Positions 8,961 to 17,696 of a stretch of DNA of 64,000 nucleotides are shown here, piece after piece. Each line of letters starts with the position of its first letter. Position 1 is the stretch's first letter. The stretch is from Christiangramia sp. (lineage in GTDB: Bacteria > Bacteroidota > Bacteroidia > Flavobacteriales > Flavobacteriaceae). The stretch is from NCBI RefSeq assembly GCF_029937855.1, contig NZ_JAPYPC010000006.1, positions 62,001-126,000 on the forward strand, read 5' to 3'. A model generated the notes under the pieces. The model saw only the letters and a list, made by a program, of their open reading frames with translations, had not been told where the DNA came from and searched no databases. The translations under genes and the position numbers were made by a program.

Positions 8961-10214
8961 ATGCAGACTTTAAAGACTTTTAGTATTCATTTTTGGCTTA
9001 GTACGGCCAAGAAAAAAGATGATTTAGCACCAATTTATGCCCGAATTACGGTTGATGGTAAACGTGCTGAAATCAGTTTAAAACGATCTATATCGGTTAC
9101 CTATTGGGATACCCGTTCCAAACGTGCAAATTGGAGAGTTCCCGCTGGAAAAGCCCTGAATATCTATTTAGATCAGGTTTATGCCGATTTACTGGCTTGC
9201 CACAAGCAGCTTTTGGGTGAATCCAAATACGTGACAGCCCAGGCTATTAAAGCAAGGTATCTCGGGGAGGACGAACAACATAAAACGCTACTTCAATTGG
9301 TCTCCTACCACAATAAGAATATGGTTTCGATACTTAAGCCCGGAACCCTAAAAAACTATTATACAACGGAGCGCTACATCAAACGATATCTAACTAATAA
9401 ATTAAAAACCAATGACATTTTTCTAAAGCAATTATCCTATAAATTCATTATTGATTTTGAGCAGTTTCTTCGCAATGGAAAATCCATAAACCGTTCTCAA
9501 CCCCTCCGAAATAATGGGGTTATGAAACATTTAGAGCGTTTAAAGAAAATGATGAACCTGGCTCTTCAATTGGAATGGGTTGAAAAAGATCCATTTGTGC
9601 GATTCAAGCTAAAATTTACAAAACACCAAAAGGAGTTTTTGTCTCAGTCCGAACTAGAAATTTTGGAAACCGGCAACTTATTTCCAGAAACGCTACGCAA
9701 AACAAGAGATGTTTTTATATTTTCCTGTTACACAGGACTGTCTTATATCGACGTTAAATTGCTTTGTGAAAAACATATCGTACGGGGAATTGATGGCGAT
9801 TATTGGATATTTACAAAAAGGGAAAAGAATGATGAACCCGTAAAAATTCCCCTTTTAGATAAAGCGCTTGATATTTTGAAGAAGTATGATCATGGCAGTG
9901 GAAATGGCGAGGAGGAACTGCTGCCGGTCTTTTCCAATCAAAAAATCAATAAATATTTAAAAGAGATAGCTAACATCCTTGGAATACAAAAGAAACTATC
10001 CTTTCATGCAGCTCGTCATACTTTTGCGACTACAGTAACACTTTCTAATGGAGTACCAATTGAAACGGTATCCAAGCTACTGGGTCATAGCAAGCTTTCC
10101 ACTACACAAATTTACGCGAGGGTACTTGAACAAAAGGTATCAACCGATATGCGCTCTTTACGAAATAAATTAGAAACAGAAGATAGAGAACATACAAGGT
10201 TGCATATTAAATAA
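8961..10214 (+). CDS. int: tyrosine recombinase (ICE integrase, IntDOT-like)
   Basis: A 417-residue tyrosine recombinase of the Bacteroidetes mobile-element type. An N-terminal arm-binding region (about 1-95, beginning FSIHFWLSTAKKKDDLAPIYARI) is followed by a core-binding SAM-like domain (about 105-205) and a catalytic domain (about 215-400). Catalytic residues seen are H349 and R352 (HAARHTF), H376 (LLGHS) and the nucleophile Y385 (TTQIYARV). The usual first Arg is absent: the motif reads TGLSYID with S261 in its place, a feature known from IntDOT of CTnDOT. It lies 228 bases after the tRNA and reads away from it, as expected for the enzyme that inserts and excises the element. Confidence 0.92.
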   Translation: MQTLKTFSIHFWLSTAKKKDDLAPIYARITVDGKRAEISLKRSISVTYWDTRSKRANWRVPAGKALNIYLDQVYADLLACHKQLLGESKYVTAQAIKARYLGEDEQHKTLLQLVSYHNKNMVSILKPGTLKNYYTTERYIKRYLTNKLKTNDIFLKQLSYKFIIDFEQFLRNGKSINRSQPLRNNGVMKHLERLKKMMNLALQLEWVEKDPFVRFKLKFTKHQKEFLSQSELEILETGNLFPETLRKTRDVFIFSCYTGLSYIDVKLLCEKHIVRGIDGDYWIFTKREKNDEPVKIPLLDKALDILKKYDHGSGNGEEELLPVFSNQKINKYLKEIANILGIQKKLSFHAARHTFATTVTLSNGVPIETVSKLLGHSKLSTTQIYARVLEQKVSTDMRSLRNKLETEDREHTRLHIK

Positions 10215-10645
10215 TGAATACTAGTGAGTGGTCTCTAAGACCACATTTTAAAAACTTATGCTTAAAATACTTTATTATGGTTATTTCTAACATATACCAG
10301 ACACATCTCGAAATTCTACAGCTTATAAAAACTTCAATGGATAAAGTTTATAAGAAGGATAGATCTTCAGCTTTCAAAAAATATTATGATGAAATTTCTG
10401 AAAGTTTAAACAAAATGGAATTAAATAAAAACCTGACTCCTTTAAAAGTTGGAGATTATGTAGTCTTGGATGACAACTATTCTTTTCAAAAAGACAAAGC
10501 AAAAATATTAGATAAATTTAAAGTAATTAATATACGACCTCATAAAAACAGAAGAGGAGGGATTGGGTATAAAATTCATAATATTAAACTCAATTACTCT
10601 TACTATGTTTCAAGGAATGCTATTAAAAAATCAAATGAGCGTTAA
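10214..10645 (+). CDS. hypothetical protein next to integrase
   Basis: An unrecognised frame of up to 143 residues starting on the last base of the integrase gene. An internal start at Met22 (10277, MVISNIYQTHLEIL) is equally possible and would drop an odd leader. The protein is lysine-rich and ends with a basic, beta-rich segment (PLKVGDYVVLDDNYSF...GIGYKIHNIKLNYSYYVSR) that resembles a small SH3-like barrel, but I cannot name a family. Position next to int suggests an accessory role in the element, for example in excision; this is only positional. Confidence 0.5.
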   Translation: MNTSEWSLRPHFKNLCLKYFIMVISNIYQTHLEILQLIKTSMDKVYKKDRSSAFKKYYDEISESLNKMELNKNLTPLKVGDYVVLDDNYSFQKDKAKILDKFKVINIRPHKNRRGGIGYKIHNIKLNYSYYVSRNAIKKSNER

Positions 10646-11201
10646 AATTATAAGCAAGAATCAAAGAGAAACAGTTTACTGAGAAATAGAAATAGACTCA
10701 CCCCATTCCCCTTCATTCCGCAGAAAATCTCCATTGTGGTAAATACGCTTCATTAATAAAGTCTTGGACACAGCTCCAAAGATTCCGGTTTCCATTGCGC
10801 CCTCTCGCAGAAAAATGCGATAAGCTCCATTCCTATCTACACCTTTGAAGTTAAGTCCGCTTAAAATCCTTCTTCAAGATTATTTTTCGTTTAATAACCC
10901 GGAAAGCACATTCCCCTGCATTTCGCGAAAGGCTACATTTCTGGAAAAGAGCTTTCCTAAAAAAAGTCTTGGACACCATTCACGATTTCTACTTGTCATT
11001 CCACTAACCTGATTCACTGTCTTGGTGCGGGACGCTACATTCCTATTCCAAATCGAGAAAGGAGTCCGCTGGATAGGAATTCCATTTAATCATTTGGTGC
11101 CGCTTCCTATATTTTGATATTTCACAAAAGCCTTTAGAACTCACTCCCGCACCCTCGCCGCCACTCCCTTTTTTTGACAGCAAAATACCAACATTTAGAA
11201 G
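10646..11201. other. 556-base non-coding stretch, C-rich and repeat-bearing
   Basis: No open frame of note on either strand. Much of the plus strand is rich in C and T and poor in G, unlike the flanks. A 14-base direct repeat AAAGTCTTGGACAC occurs at 10758-10771 and 10963-10976. Around 11036-11080 an ATTCCTATTCC block faces GGATAGGAAT, a near-perfect inverted repeat. This could hold a structured RNA, a decayed gene or a cis-acting site of the element. No known RNA class was recognised. Confidence 0.4.
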
Positions 11202-11438
11202 TTGAACGGACTGCATAAGCCAGTCGTGCCTCCTTTTTATAAGTCCTTATCAATTCCAAATATTGAAAATGTATCAGCAACAAAAAAAGGTAACAGCGAG
11301 GGCACTATAGGAAGTAAATCTAAAATGAATCTTATGAAATCTTATAAAAACATCAAAAAGGAAGCGACACCAAAAAAACAAAAAAAGGAAAACGCTCCAG
11401 ATATAATAAGTAAATCATTTCAAAAAATATCAAAGTAA
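11202..11438 (+). CDS. possible small lysine-rich protein
   Basis: A 78-residue frame, lysine-rich and of low complexity in its second half (KKEATPKKQKKENAPDI). No domain is recognised and no good ribosome-binding site is seen at the first ATG. A shorter start at 11325 is possible. It precedes ssb by 52 bases on the same strand, which is the only support for it being real. Confidence 0.3.
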   Translation: MNGLHKPVVPPFYKSLSIPNIENVSATKKGNSEGTIGSKSKMNLMKSYKNIKKEATPKKQKKENAPDIISKSFQKISK

Positions 11439-11490
11439 ACTATCTGAAAGGTTCAGGTAGAGTAATTAGTAATCTTTAATTCTTTTAATC

Positions 11491-11847
11491 ATGAGTACTT
11501 TAAAAAATCACGTACAGTTAATTGGAAATGTTGGACAGGATCCACAAATCACGAACCTTGAAAGCGGGAAAAAAGTAGCCCGTTTTTCACTCGCCACCAA
11601 TGAGTTTTATAAAAATGACAAAGGCGAGAAAGTACAAAATACCGAATGGTACAGCATAGTGGCTTGGGGAAAGACTGCCGAAATCATCGAAAAATATGCC
11701 GGAAAAGGTAAAGAGATCGGAATATCTGGAAAACTCAAATCCCGAAGCTATGATGATAAAGACGGAGTAAAACGGTATGTAACCGAAGTAGAAGCCAACG
11801 AAATTCTTTTGTTGGGTATAAAGAATGGCGATAATTCAGCCGAATAA
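11491..11847 (+). CDS. ssb: single-stranded DNA-binding protein
   Basis: A 118-residue OB-fold protein beginning MSTLKNHVQLIGNVGQDPQI. The conserved core includes KVARFSLATNEFY and EWYSIVAWGKTAEI, which are classic SSB strand motifs. It lacks the long flexible tail and acidic DDDIPF-type tip of housekeeping SSBs, ending soon after the OB fold (LLGIKNGDNSAE), as is usual for mobile-element copies. It probably protects single-stranded DNA during transfer and re-establishment. A strong hairpin terminator follows. Confidence 0.93.
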   Translation: MSTLKNHVQLIGNVGQDPQITNLESGKKVARFSLATNEFYKNDKGEKVQNTEWYSIVAWGKTAEIIEKYAGKGKEIGISGKLKSRSYDDKDGVKRYVTEVEANEILLLGIKNGDNSAE

Positions 11848-11860
11848 TTAAAAAAAGTAA

Positions 11861-11897
11861 GAGGGCGGGTACTTGCTCACGGTAACGCCCTCTTTTT
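11861..11897 (+). terminator. rho-independent terminator after ssb
   Basis: GAGGGCG (11861-11867) pairs perfectly with CGCCCTC (11886-11892) and is followed by five T residues. It lies 13 bases after the ssb stop. Confidence 0.8.
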
Positions 11898-11924
11898 CAT
11901 TTCAACTCTTTAAATACAATCAAA

Positions 11925-12377
11925 ATGAAAGCACAAGTTAATGAAATATCGATAAAATATCAGGGTAATTTTAAGATCTCACAGGCACCAAAAATAACTT
12001 CTTCAGTAAATGCCGCAGAGCTATTATTTGATATGTGGAATAAAGACCAGATAGGACTGCAGGAATGTTTTAAAGTCATGCTCTTAAACAATTCTAATAG
12101 AGTAAAAGGTATTTTTGAAGTTTCTACCGGTGGCATTACCGGCACCTTAGTAGATCTGCGAATTCTTTTTGCAGTTGTTCTTAAGAGCCTTAGCTGTTCT
12201 GTGATTCTTTCGCATAATCACCCTTCAGGAACTTTAAAACCCAGTGAGGCGGATAAACGCCTGACAGAAAAAATTAAAAAGGCAGGGGAGCTTTTAGATA
12301 TTAAAATCCTTGATCATTTAATCCTGACCCCCGATGGTGATTATTTTAGTTTTGCTGATGAAGGCAGACTGTCTTAA
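11925..12377 (+). CDS. radC: RadC-like JAB-domain protein, 3' end rewritten by an IS
   Basis: A 150-residue protein with the JAB/MPN metal-site motif SHNHPSG (H97, H99) and the following D in PSEADKRLTEKI, typical of mobile-element RadC proteins; their biochemical role is unsettled. The last codons run into an IS1182-family element: the present ending is DEG-RLS-stop. Joining the sequence across the IS at its target duplication gives GGC-ATA-CTT-TAG, that is DEG-IL-stop at 14030-14032. The IS thus changed only the last few residues, and the protein may still work. Its native terminator now lies beyond the IS at 14068-14098. Confidence 0.9.
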   Translation: MKAQVNEISIKYQGNFKISQAPKITSSVNAAELLFDMWNKDQIGLQECFKVMLLNNSNRVKGIFEVSTGGITGTLVDLRILFAVVLKSLSCSVILSHNHPSGTLKPSEADKRLTEKIKKAGELLDIKILDHLILTPDGDYFSFADEGRLS

Positions 12378-14018
12378 AACCAAGTCTTTTTTGCACTTGA
12401 TAGGACCAAAATTGGATTTGTTATCAACTTCATTTGGTGATGACAAATCCATGTTTTGATCATTGGGGTTGCCAAAAAATTGCGCACTATGTCCCGTATT
12501 ATAAAAAAGATGCTTTGAAAGAGGTTATCAAGGCTCCCAAAAGCTTTTTTGCCCATAATGTTCATGATTCTCTTTAGGTTGTATGCTATGAAAATTAGCC
12601 CAATGTCAGCAGATGCCCTTGCTTTCGTTTTCTTGGTCATAACATGATCAAACCCCCATTGCCGTTTTATGGTTCCGAAAGGATGTTCGACAATGGCCTG
12701 CCTTCTTTTGTAGGTTTCCTTGCTTTGGAGCACCCTTTTCTCATTCGCTTCGAGATAAGCTCTGTACTCTGAACGTTGAATAGACCTTCCTTTCTTGGAT
12801 TTGGTACATAGCTCCATTACCTTACAGGCTTTACATGCAGGGGTTTTATAGAGCTTATATCTAAATTCTCCTGAAGAATGTAAATACCGGGAGCCATTGC
12901 TCTTCATTAAATTACCTTCTGGACAGGTATAAGTGTCCGTTTTATCATTGTATTTGAAATTTTCCCGAACATAATATGGGTCAGGGGCTGGAGTGGCACT
13001 AACTGGTGCCGGTATGGCAACGAGCGTATCTATACCAAGCTTGTTTGCTATCATGAATTGGCTTCCGGAATGATAGCCCTTATCGTAAAGAGCCGTAAAA
13101 TCACTGGTGCCAAGAATAGACTTGGCACGTAATAGCATATTCCCCATAGCCTTCCTATCACCTTGGTTGGTGACCTTATAATCAATAGGAATGCAGTGCT
13201 TTGCATCGACCGTAGACTGGATATTATAAGCCACTTCGGTAATGTTTCTACGAATCAAAATTTGCCTGCTTTCAGGATCAGAAGTAGATATTTGTTCCTC
13301 TTTTGATATTTTTAATTGTTCCTGTAATTGTTTGTAATTTTTCCGGCGCCTTGAATGCTTGTTAATTTCTTTTTGTATTTCGTTTCGATTGGTATCACCA
13401 TCTTCTTCGGCTAATAACTCATTGTATTGTTGAAGCTTTTTGTCTATATATTCTAACTGACGCTGTATCTTTTTTTGGTTGTAATTATTCTTTTTACTGT
13501 TTTGAGCTCTTAACTTGGTACTGTCCCCTGCGATGAGAATTCCCCCGATCAGCCCAAAGTTTCTAGCTATGGATACAGTAGCTCGAAAAACCTTCTTAAT
13601 GGCTTTGGGGTTATCTCGTCGAAAATTGTTTATAGTATTGTGGTCAGGGGTAAGCCCCTCTAAAAGCCACATAAGCTCAATATTCCTTTTACATTCTTTT
13701 TCCAATTGTCTGCTTGAGCGCACTTTATTCATATATCCATAGATATAGAGCTTCAGTAGGGTGGCGGGAGAATAAGCTGGTCTACCATTCTCACCGAAAT
13801 CAGCTTTGAACCCAAGTTGTGCCAGTTCTAGGCTATTTACAAAAATATCTATAGCCCTGACAGTATTATCCTGCTCTATGATATCATCAAGTGTTACAGG
13901 AAATAGGGATGCTTGACGACGGTCTGTTCCTTGTATGAATTTCATACCTTAAGTTACAAAAACTTCTAAGAATACATCTTACCTATCCGCAAAGATCCTG
14001 AGGTTTTTAGACAGTCTG
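12365..14018 (-). mobile_element. IS1182-family insertion sequence with 4-bp target duplication
   Basis: Terminal inverted repeats are 12365-12381 (CAGACTGTCTTAAAACC) and 14002-14018, whose reverse complement is CAGACTGTCTAAAAACC, so 16 of 17 bases match. Immediately outside lies AAGG on both sides (12361-12364 and 14019-14022), a 4-bp target-site duplication. The 1,654-base element carries one transposase gene on the minus strand. Intact ends and duplication imply a fairly recent insertion into the 3' end of radC. Confidence 0.92.
12374..13945 (-). CDS. IS1182-family transposase
   Basis: A 523-residue DDE transposase. The N-terminal part (FIQGTDRRQASLFPVTLDDI, then RPAYSPATLLKLYIYGYMNKV) is characteristic of the family. 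A coiled, charged insert (about residues 170-225) separates the halves, followed by STVDAKHCIPIDYKVTNQGD and a C-terminal block with a cysteine cluster (TPACKACKVMELC) and RRQAIVEHPFGTIKRQWG, the conserved Glu region. The stop codon lies inside the left terminal repeat. The frame is full length, so the copy is probably active. Confidence 0.95.
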   Translation of the reverse strand: MKFIQGTDRRQASLFPVTLDDIIEQDNTVRAIDIFVNSLELAQLGFKADFGENGRPAYSPATLLKLYIYGYMNKVRSSRQLEKECKRNIELMWLLEGLTPDHNTINNFRRDNPKAIKKVFRATVSIARNFGLIGGILIAGDSTKLRAQNSKKNNYNQKKIQRQLEYIDKKLQQYNELLAEEDGDTNRNEIQKEINKHSRRRKNYKQLQEQLKISKEEQISTSDPESRQILIRRNITEVAYNIQSTVDAKHCIPIDYKVTNQGDRKAMGNMLLRAKSILGTSDFTALYDKGYHSGSQFMIANKLGIDTLVAIPAPVSATPAPDPYYVRENFKYNDKTDTYTCPEGNLMKSNGSRYLHSSGEFRYKLYKTPACKACKVMELCTKSKKGRSIQRSEYRAYLEANEKRVLQSKETYKRRQAIVEHPFGTIKRQWGFDHVMTKKTKARASADIGLIFIAYNLKRIMNIMGKKAFGSLDNLFQSIFFIIRDIVRNFLATPMIKTWICHHQMKLITNPILVLSSAKKTWF

Positions 14019-14067
14019 AAGGCATACTTTAGATGCTATCAGATATACTTATAAAAATTAGCTAAAG

Positions 14068-14098
14068 AACATCTCTGAAACTCCAGAGATGTTTTTTT
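14068..14098 (+). terminator. rho-independent terminator, ancestral end of radC
   Basis: AACATCTCTG (14068-14077) pairs with CAGAGATGTT (14084-14093) and runs into a T-tract. It is 36 bases after the pre-insertion radC stop at 14030-14032, so it was radC's terminator before the IS arrived. Confidence 0.8.
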
Positions 14099-14187
14099 AT
14101 GCTTTGAAAATTTCAATTGGTAAAAAATTCTTATCTTTAAAAGGCTGATCTTCAGCATTTATTTTTAGATATAGTGAGCCTATATTT

Positions 14188-14484
14188 TTGACTTTCGCTG
14201 CTCCCTATACCCATCAATTTATTTTATAAGGAATCTTGAATTCTAAGAAAAAGGCAATTGGCGTTTAGCCAGATTGTATAATTTTTTTGTCCGCCTGGCG
14301 GGACAAAAAGGAATAGCAAGAGGATAACGGGCAGAGCCACGTTACATATTCGGTTTAAATTTTAAACAACTGAAAGTCAGTTACTTAAAATAATTAATTT
14401 TTGAGTTTTGGGAATTCGGAAGTCATTTTTTAGTAAAAACCTTCCGCAACACCCATAAAATGGTCAGTTTTTTACTAAAAAATG
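14188..14484 (+). other. candidate origin of transfer (oriT) region
   Basis: The gap before the mobilization genes has several inverted repeats. CATTTTTTAGTAAAAA (14424-14439) is the exact reverse complement of 14469-14484, and the right arm ends in the ATG of the next gene. CGGAAG (14417-14422) pairs with CTTCCG (14441-14446), flanking the left arm. Around 14287-14312 a TTTTTGTCC...GGGACAAAAA hairpin is present, and another TTGACTTTCG decamer is at 14188-14197. Bacteroidetes oriTs lie directly upstream of mobilization genes, so this is the best place for one. The nick site cannot be assigned by eye. Confidence 0.5.
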
Positions 14485-14871
14485 GATAGAGAATATAAAA
14501 AAGAACAGTTTGAGACTTTAAAGATCAAGTCTTCCGTAGCTAAGAAATTTAGACGGTTTAGTCGCATGTTATCTAAATCACAGTCGGTCAGTTTGCTTAT
14601 GATGATTGAATTTTTTGAAGAGCATAGTATTTCCCCTATGGAGTCAATGGGTCCTAAAATGCAAACGTTAGAGTACCTAATCAAAAAAAGGTTCAATGGA
14701 GTGATCGCGATTCTAAAGGATATGGAAAAGAGTCAGACCAAACCTACCGTGGCCATGATGCAATCCTTATTTGAGGAGTCAGCACCTAAAAAACAAGCCC
14801 TGATATTGGAGAAAAAAAATGCTCAAAAAGATCCGCCTAAATATCAGGAACGTAGTCAGCAAGAAACATAA
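14482..14871 (+). CDS. BfmA/BtgA-type mobilization accessory protein
   Basis: A 129-residue basic protein resembling the BfmA/BtgA mobilization proteins of Bacteroides elements. It has the segment LKIKSSVAKKFRRFSRMLS followed by SVSLLMMIEFFEEHSISP, which looks like a small ribbon-helix-helix DNA-binding unit. Such proteins bind oriT and help the relaxase. Its start codon is inside an inverted repeat, allowing autoregulation. It overlaps the upstream extension of the relaxase frame. Confidence 0.8.
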   Translation: MDREYKKEQFETLKIKSSVAKKFRRFSRMLSKSQSVSLLMMIEFFEEHSISPMESMGPKMQTLEYLIKKRFNGVIAILKDMEKSQTKPTVAMMQSLFEESAPKKQALILEKKNAQKDPPKYQERSQQET

Positions 14872-14881
14872 ATCATCGGAA

Positions 14882-15913
14882 ATGTATATCACCATCACAG
14901 CACAGAAATTGGGCGGGAATTACTCACAAGGTTCAGCCGACTTTGTGGACTATCTGGAAAAGGAAAACCAGGGTTTGGATCAGGAAGATGGAGAGTATTT
15001 TTTCAATCAATATGGGGACCAAATTTCAGCTGAGGAAGTAGTTCGGGAAATTGATGCTAACACTGCCAAACTGGAAAAGACCGAACCCAGGTTTTATTCT
15101 ATTACGATAAGCCCTTCAAAATATGAATTGAATAGAATACAGAATAGCAGCGAGGATCTAAAAAAATATACCCGGGAAGTGATGAAGGATTATGTGGCAT
15201 CTTTTAACCGCGAGATCAATGGCCGACCGGTCAATATTGATGATATAAAATATTACGCAAAAATTGAGCATCAACGAAGCTTTAAAGGAACAGATAAACA
15301 GGTGCGGGAAAATCAGCCTTTTGCTAGTAAAATAATTCAACTAAAAAGCGATATCCAAAAAGTGGAGCGCGGTGAAATCTCTGGCAATATCGCAAGGATG
15401 GAACGGGAGATCCAGAAGCTCGAAAAGACAGCACCCCATCAGCAGAATGGAGCACGTATCGTTCAGGGAATGCCCAAGGAAGGTAATCAAAGTCATGTTC
15501 ATATTATCGTGAGCCGTAAAGATGCTTCCAATAGGTTTAGCCTATCTCCCGGAAGTAAATACAAAGCCTCCCAGGTAGAACTAAACGGCAAAACTGTCAA
15601 ACGGGGCTTTGATCGAGATAAATTTTTTAGTAAGGCTGAAAAGACCTTTGACAAGAATTTCGGATATCAGCGGAATTTTGTGGAGACCTATAAAGCCAGG
15701 AAGGAATTTATTAAAAATCCCCGGTCTTATTTTTCAGTCCTAATGAAATTACCCACAAATGAAAAAGCAATGGCGATGAGAATCCTAAAGCAAACTGGAA
15801 TGCCCATGATGCCAAGTATTCCTACCAGTCAGGCGCAACTGGCATTAAAAGTATTTAATCGCTTACGAAAAGGCTTAGATATAGCCGTTAAATCAAGTTC
15901 TATCGGAATTTAA
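14882..15913 (+). CDS. relaxase (MobB/DUF5712-like)
   Basis: A relaxase of about 343 residues from the start MYITITAQKLGG at 14882. An upstream ATG at 14819 would add 21 unlikely residues overlapping the previous gene. Motifs are PRFYSITISPS, a KYYAKIEHQR strand and the paired histidines of SHVHIIVSRKD (H205 and H207), matching the HUH-type metal site of Bacteroidetes MobB/DUF5712 relaxases. The enzyme nicks oriT and stays linked to the transferred strand. A catalytic Tyr is probably near the N-terminus but is not assigned with certainty. Confidence 0.82.
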   Translation: MYITITAQKLGGNYSQGSADFVDYLEKENQGLDQEDGEYFFNQYGDQISAEEVVREIDANTAKLEKTEPRFYSITISPSKYELNRIQNSSEDLKKYTREVMKDYVASFNREINGRPVNIDDIKYYAKIEHQRSFKGTDKQVRENQPFASKIIQLKSDIQKVERGEISGNIARMEREIQKLEKTAPHQQNGARIVQGMPKEGNQSHVHIIVSRKDASNRFSLSPGSKYKASQVELNGKTVKRGFDRDKFFSKAEKTFDKNFGYQRNFVETYKARKEFIKNPRSYFSVLMKLPTNEKAMAMRILKQTGMPMMPSIPTSQAQLALKVFNRLRKGLDIAVKSSSIGI

Positions 15914-15923
15914 ATGGAAAATT

Positions 15924-17504
15924 ATGGAGTTATTTAGTATCATGAACATCTTATCAATTACTGTTTTTGGTAGTTTACTTTTCTACGGACTTTATCAGAT
16001 TTCCAGATTTGCATTTTTCTTCAATACAACCTTGCTATCGGGATTTATCGTTTATTTTTTTTATCCAGATCAGATGATGGAAGGTTTACTTTATTTTGGC
16101 TGTCCGTTGATTTTAATAAATACTGTTTTCTATGTTTTTCTGCATAAAACTGATTTAAAGAGTAACGTAGCTTTGAAATACCAGGTGAATTTCAAAACAA
16201 TTAGTAAAAGTTTCAAAATTGAAAATATCAAAAGGGGTGTTTCTATTATTGGTTCTGCTGGAAGCGGAAAAACAGAAAGCGTAGTTTATGGTTTCCTGAA
16301 GCATTTTCAGAAATACAAATTTTGTGGGGTGATCCACGATTATAAAGATTTTGAGATTACAGAAATGGCTTATCCGCTTTTTAATAAATCGGATATACCT
16401 TTTAAAGTGGTTTCCTTTGATAAAATCATCCATCGGGTAAATCCCATTGCACCCCGATATCTTGAAAATGAAGAGAGCGTTAACGAAATTTCCAGGGTGC
16501 TGATTGAAAATCTGCTGGAACATAAAGAGTCGGGAACTAGCGGGACAACCAAGTTTTTCAATGATGCTGCGGAAGGATTAATAGGAGGGATGATCTGGAA
16601 GTTAAGAACATCCTATCCCGAATTCTGTACCTTACCTCATTTAATAGCCATCTATCAATTTCTGGATACAGAGAGCCTTATTGCCTTTTTAGAATCAAAT
16701 AGGACGTCCAGAGCAATGGCAGATGCTTTTATTAGCGGTAAAGATTCTGAAAGGCAAACCGCAGGGGTGAAAAGTACCCTGGCCAATGCATTAAAACGTA
16801 TTAGTACCCAAAGTATTTTTATGACCTTATCTGCCGATGAGGTACCTCTGAACATCAACAATCCTGATAATCCAGCGGTAATTTCTGTAGTGAACAATCC
16901 CAAGTTTGAATCTTCCTATTCTCCGGTGATTGCTGCAATTATCCATACTATCACCAAGCAAATGAGTGTACGTAACTCAAATTCATCTTTTCTATTGATG
17001 GAAGAAGCACCTACTATACGTTTATTGAATATGCACCGCATTCCGGCTACTTTAAGAAGTTATGATATTGCCACGGTTTACGTGATGCAGGACAAGATCC
17101 AGAACGATATGATGTATGGAGACAAGGCTAGCAAAGCGATATTAAGCAATTTGTCTTATCAGTTCTTCGGAAAAGTAAACGATCCTGATACCGCTAAATA
17201 TTACGAGCGATTTTTTGAAATTATTAAAGATCCGACCAAAAGTGTGAGCAGCGGCCACAATCTGAATTTTGATACACGAGTCATAACCGGTGAACATGAA
17301 ATCCCTAAAAATAGAGCAGATGTTTTCTTTCGTTTGAAACAGGGTGAGTTTATTACGTATGCCGATGGCAAGGATAAGAAAATACAATTTAAATTACAGA
17401 AGATTCGACGTCAGCTTCCCCAAGAGACTAAACACTTTTCAAAGGTTGATTTAGAAAGTAATTTTGAGAGGATTTATCAGGAGGCGAGGTCGATATTTAG
17501 TTGA
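15924..17504 (+). CDS. type IV coupling protein (MobC/TraG-VirD4 type)
   Basis: A 526-residue inner-membrane ATPase. Two to three hydrophobic segments occupy roughly residues 1-75 and a P-loop GSAGSGKT lies at 110-117. The Walker B stretch is SSFLLMEEAP (E360-E361), and a TraM-recognition-like region follows near RIPATLRSYDIATVYVMQDK. VirD4-type proteins bring the relaxase-DNA complex to the secretion channel. It starts 11 bases after the relaxase gene, so the mobilization genes form one operon. Confidence 0.9.
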   Translation: MELFSIMNILSITVFGSLLFYGLYQISRFAFFFNTTLLSGFIVYFFYPDQMMEGLLYFGCPLILINTVFYVFLHKTDLKSNVALKYQVNFKTISKSFKIENIKRGVSIIGSAGSGKTESVVYGFLKHFQKYKFCGVIHDYKDFEITEMAYPLFNKSDIPFKVVSFDKIIHRVNPIAPRYLENEESVNEISRVLIENLLEHKESGTSGTTKFFNDAAEGLIGGMIWKLRTSYPEFCTLPHLIAIYQFLDTESLIAFLESNRTSRAMADAFISGKDSERQTAGVKSTLANALKRISTQSIFMTLSADEVPLNINNPDNPAVISVVNNPKFESSYSPVIAAIIHTITKQMSVRNSNSSFLLMEEAPTIRLLNMHRIPATLRSYDIATVYVMQDKIQNDMMYGDKASKAILSNLSYQFFGKVNDPDTAKYYERFFEIIKDPTKSVSSGHNLNFDTRVITGEHEIPKNRADVFFRLKQGEFITYADGKDKKIQFKLQKIRRQLPQETKHFSKVDLESNFERIYQEARSIFS

Positions 17505-17696
17505 GTCCAAACAAAAAACTCTACTTGTGTATCAACATTGGGTTGTTGAAAGCTTTTTTAATACTCAGGCTTCACATTTGAATCTTCTTTATATCTTGTT
17601 AAAAATTTAACGCAGTTATAATTAGAATATCTGATTCTGCGTGTTAGAAAGTAGTTCCCTACACGCTGTCTATTTTTTTAATAAGATTATCTCTGC

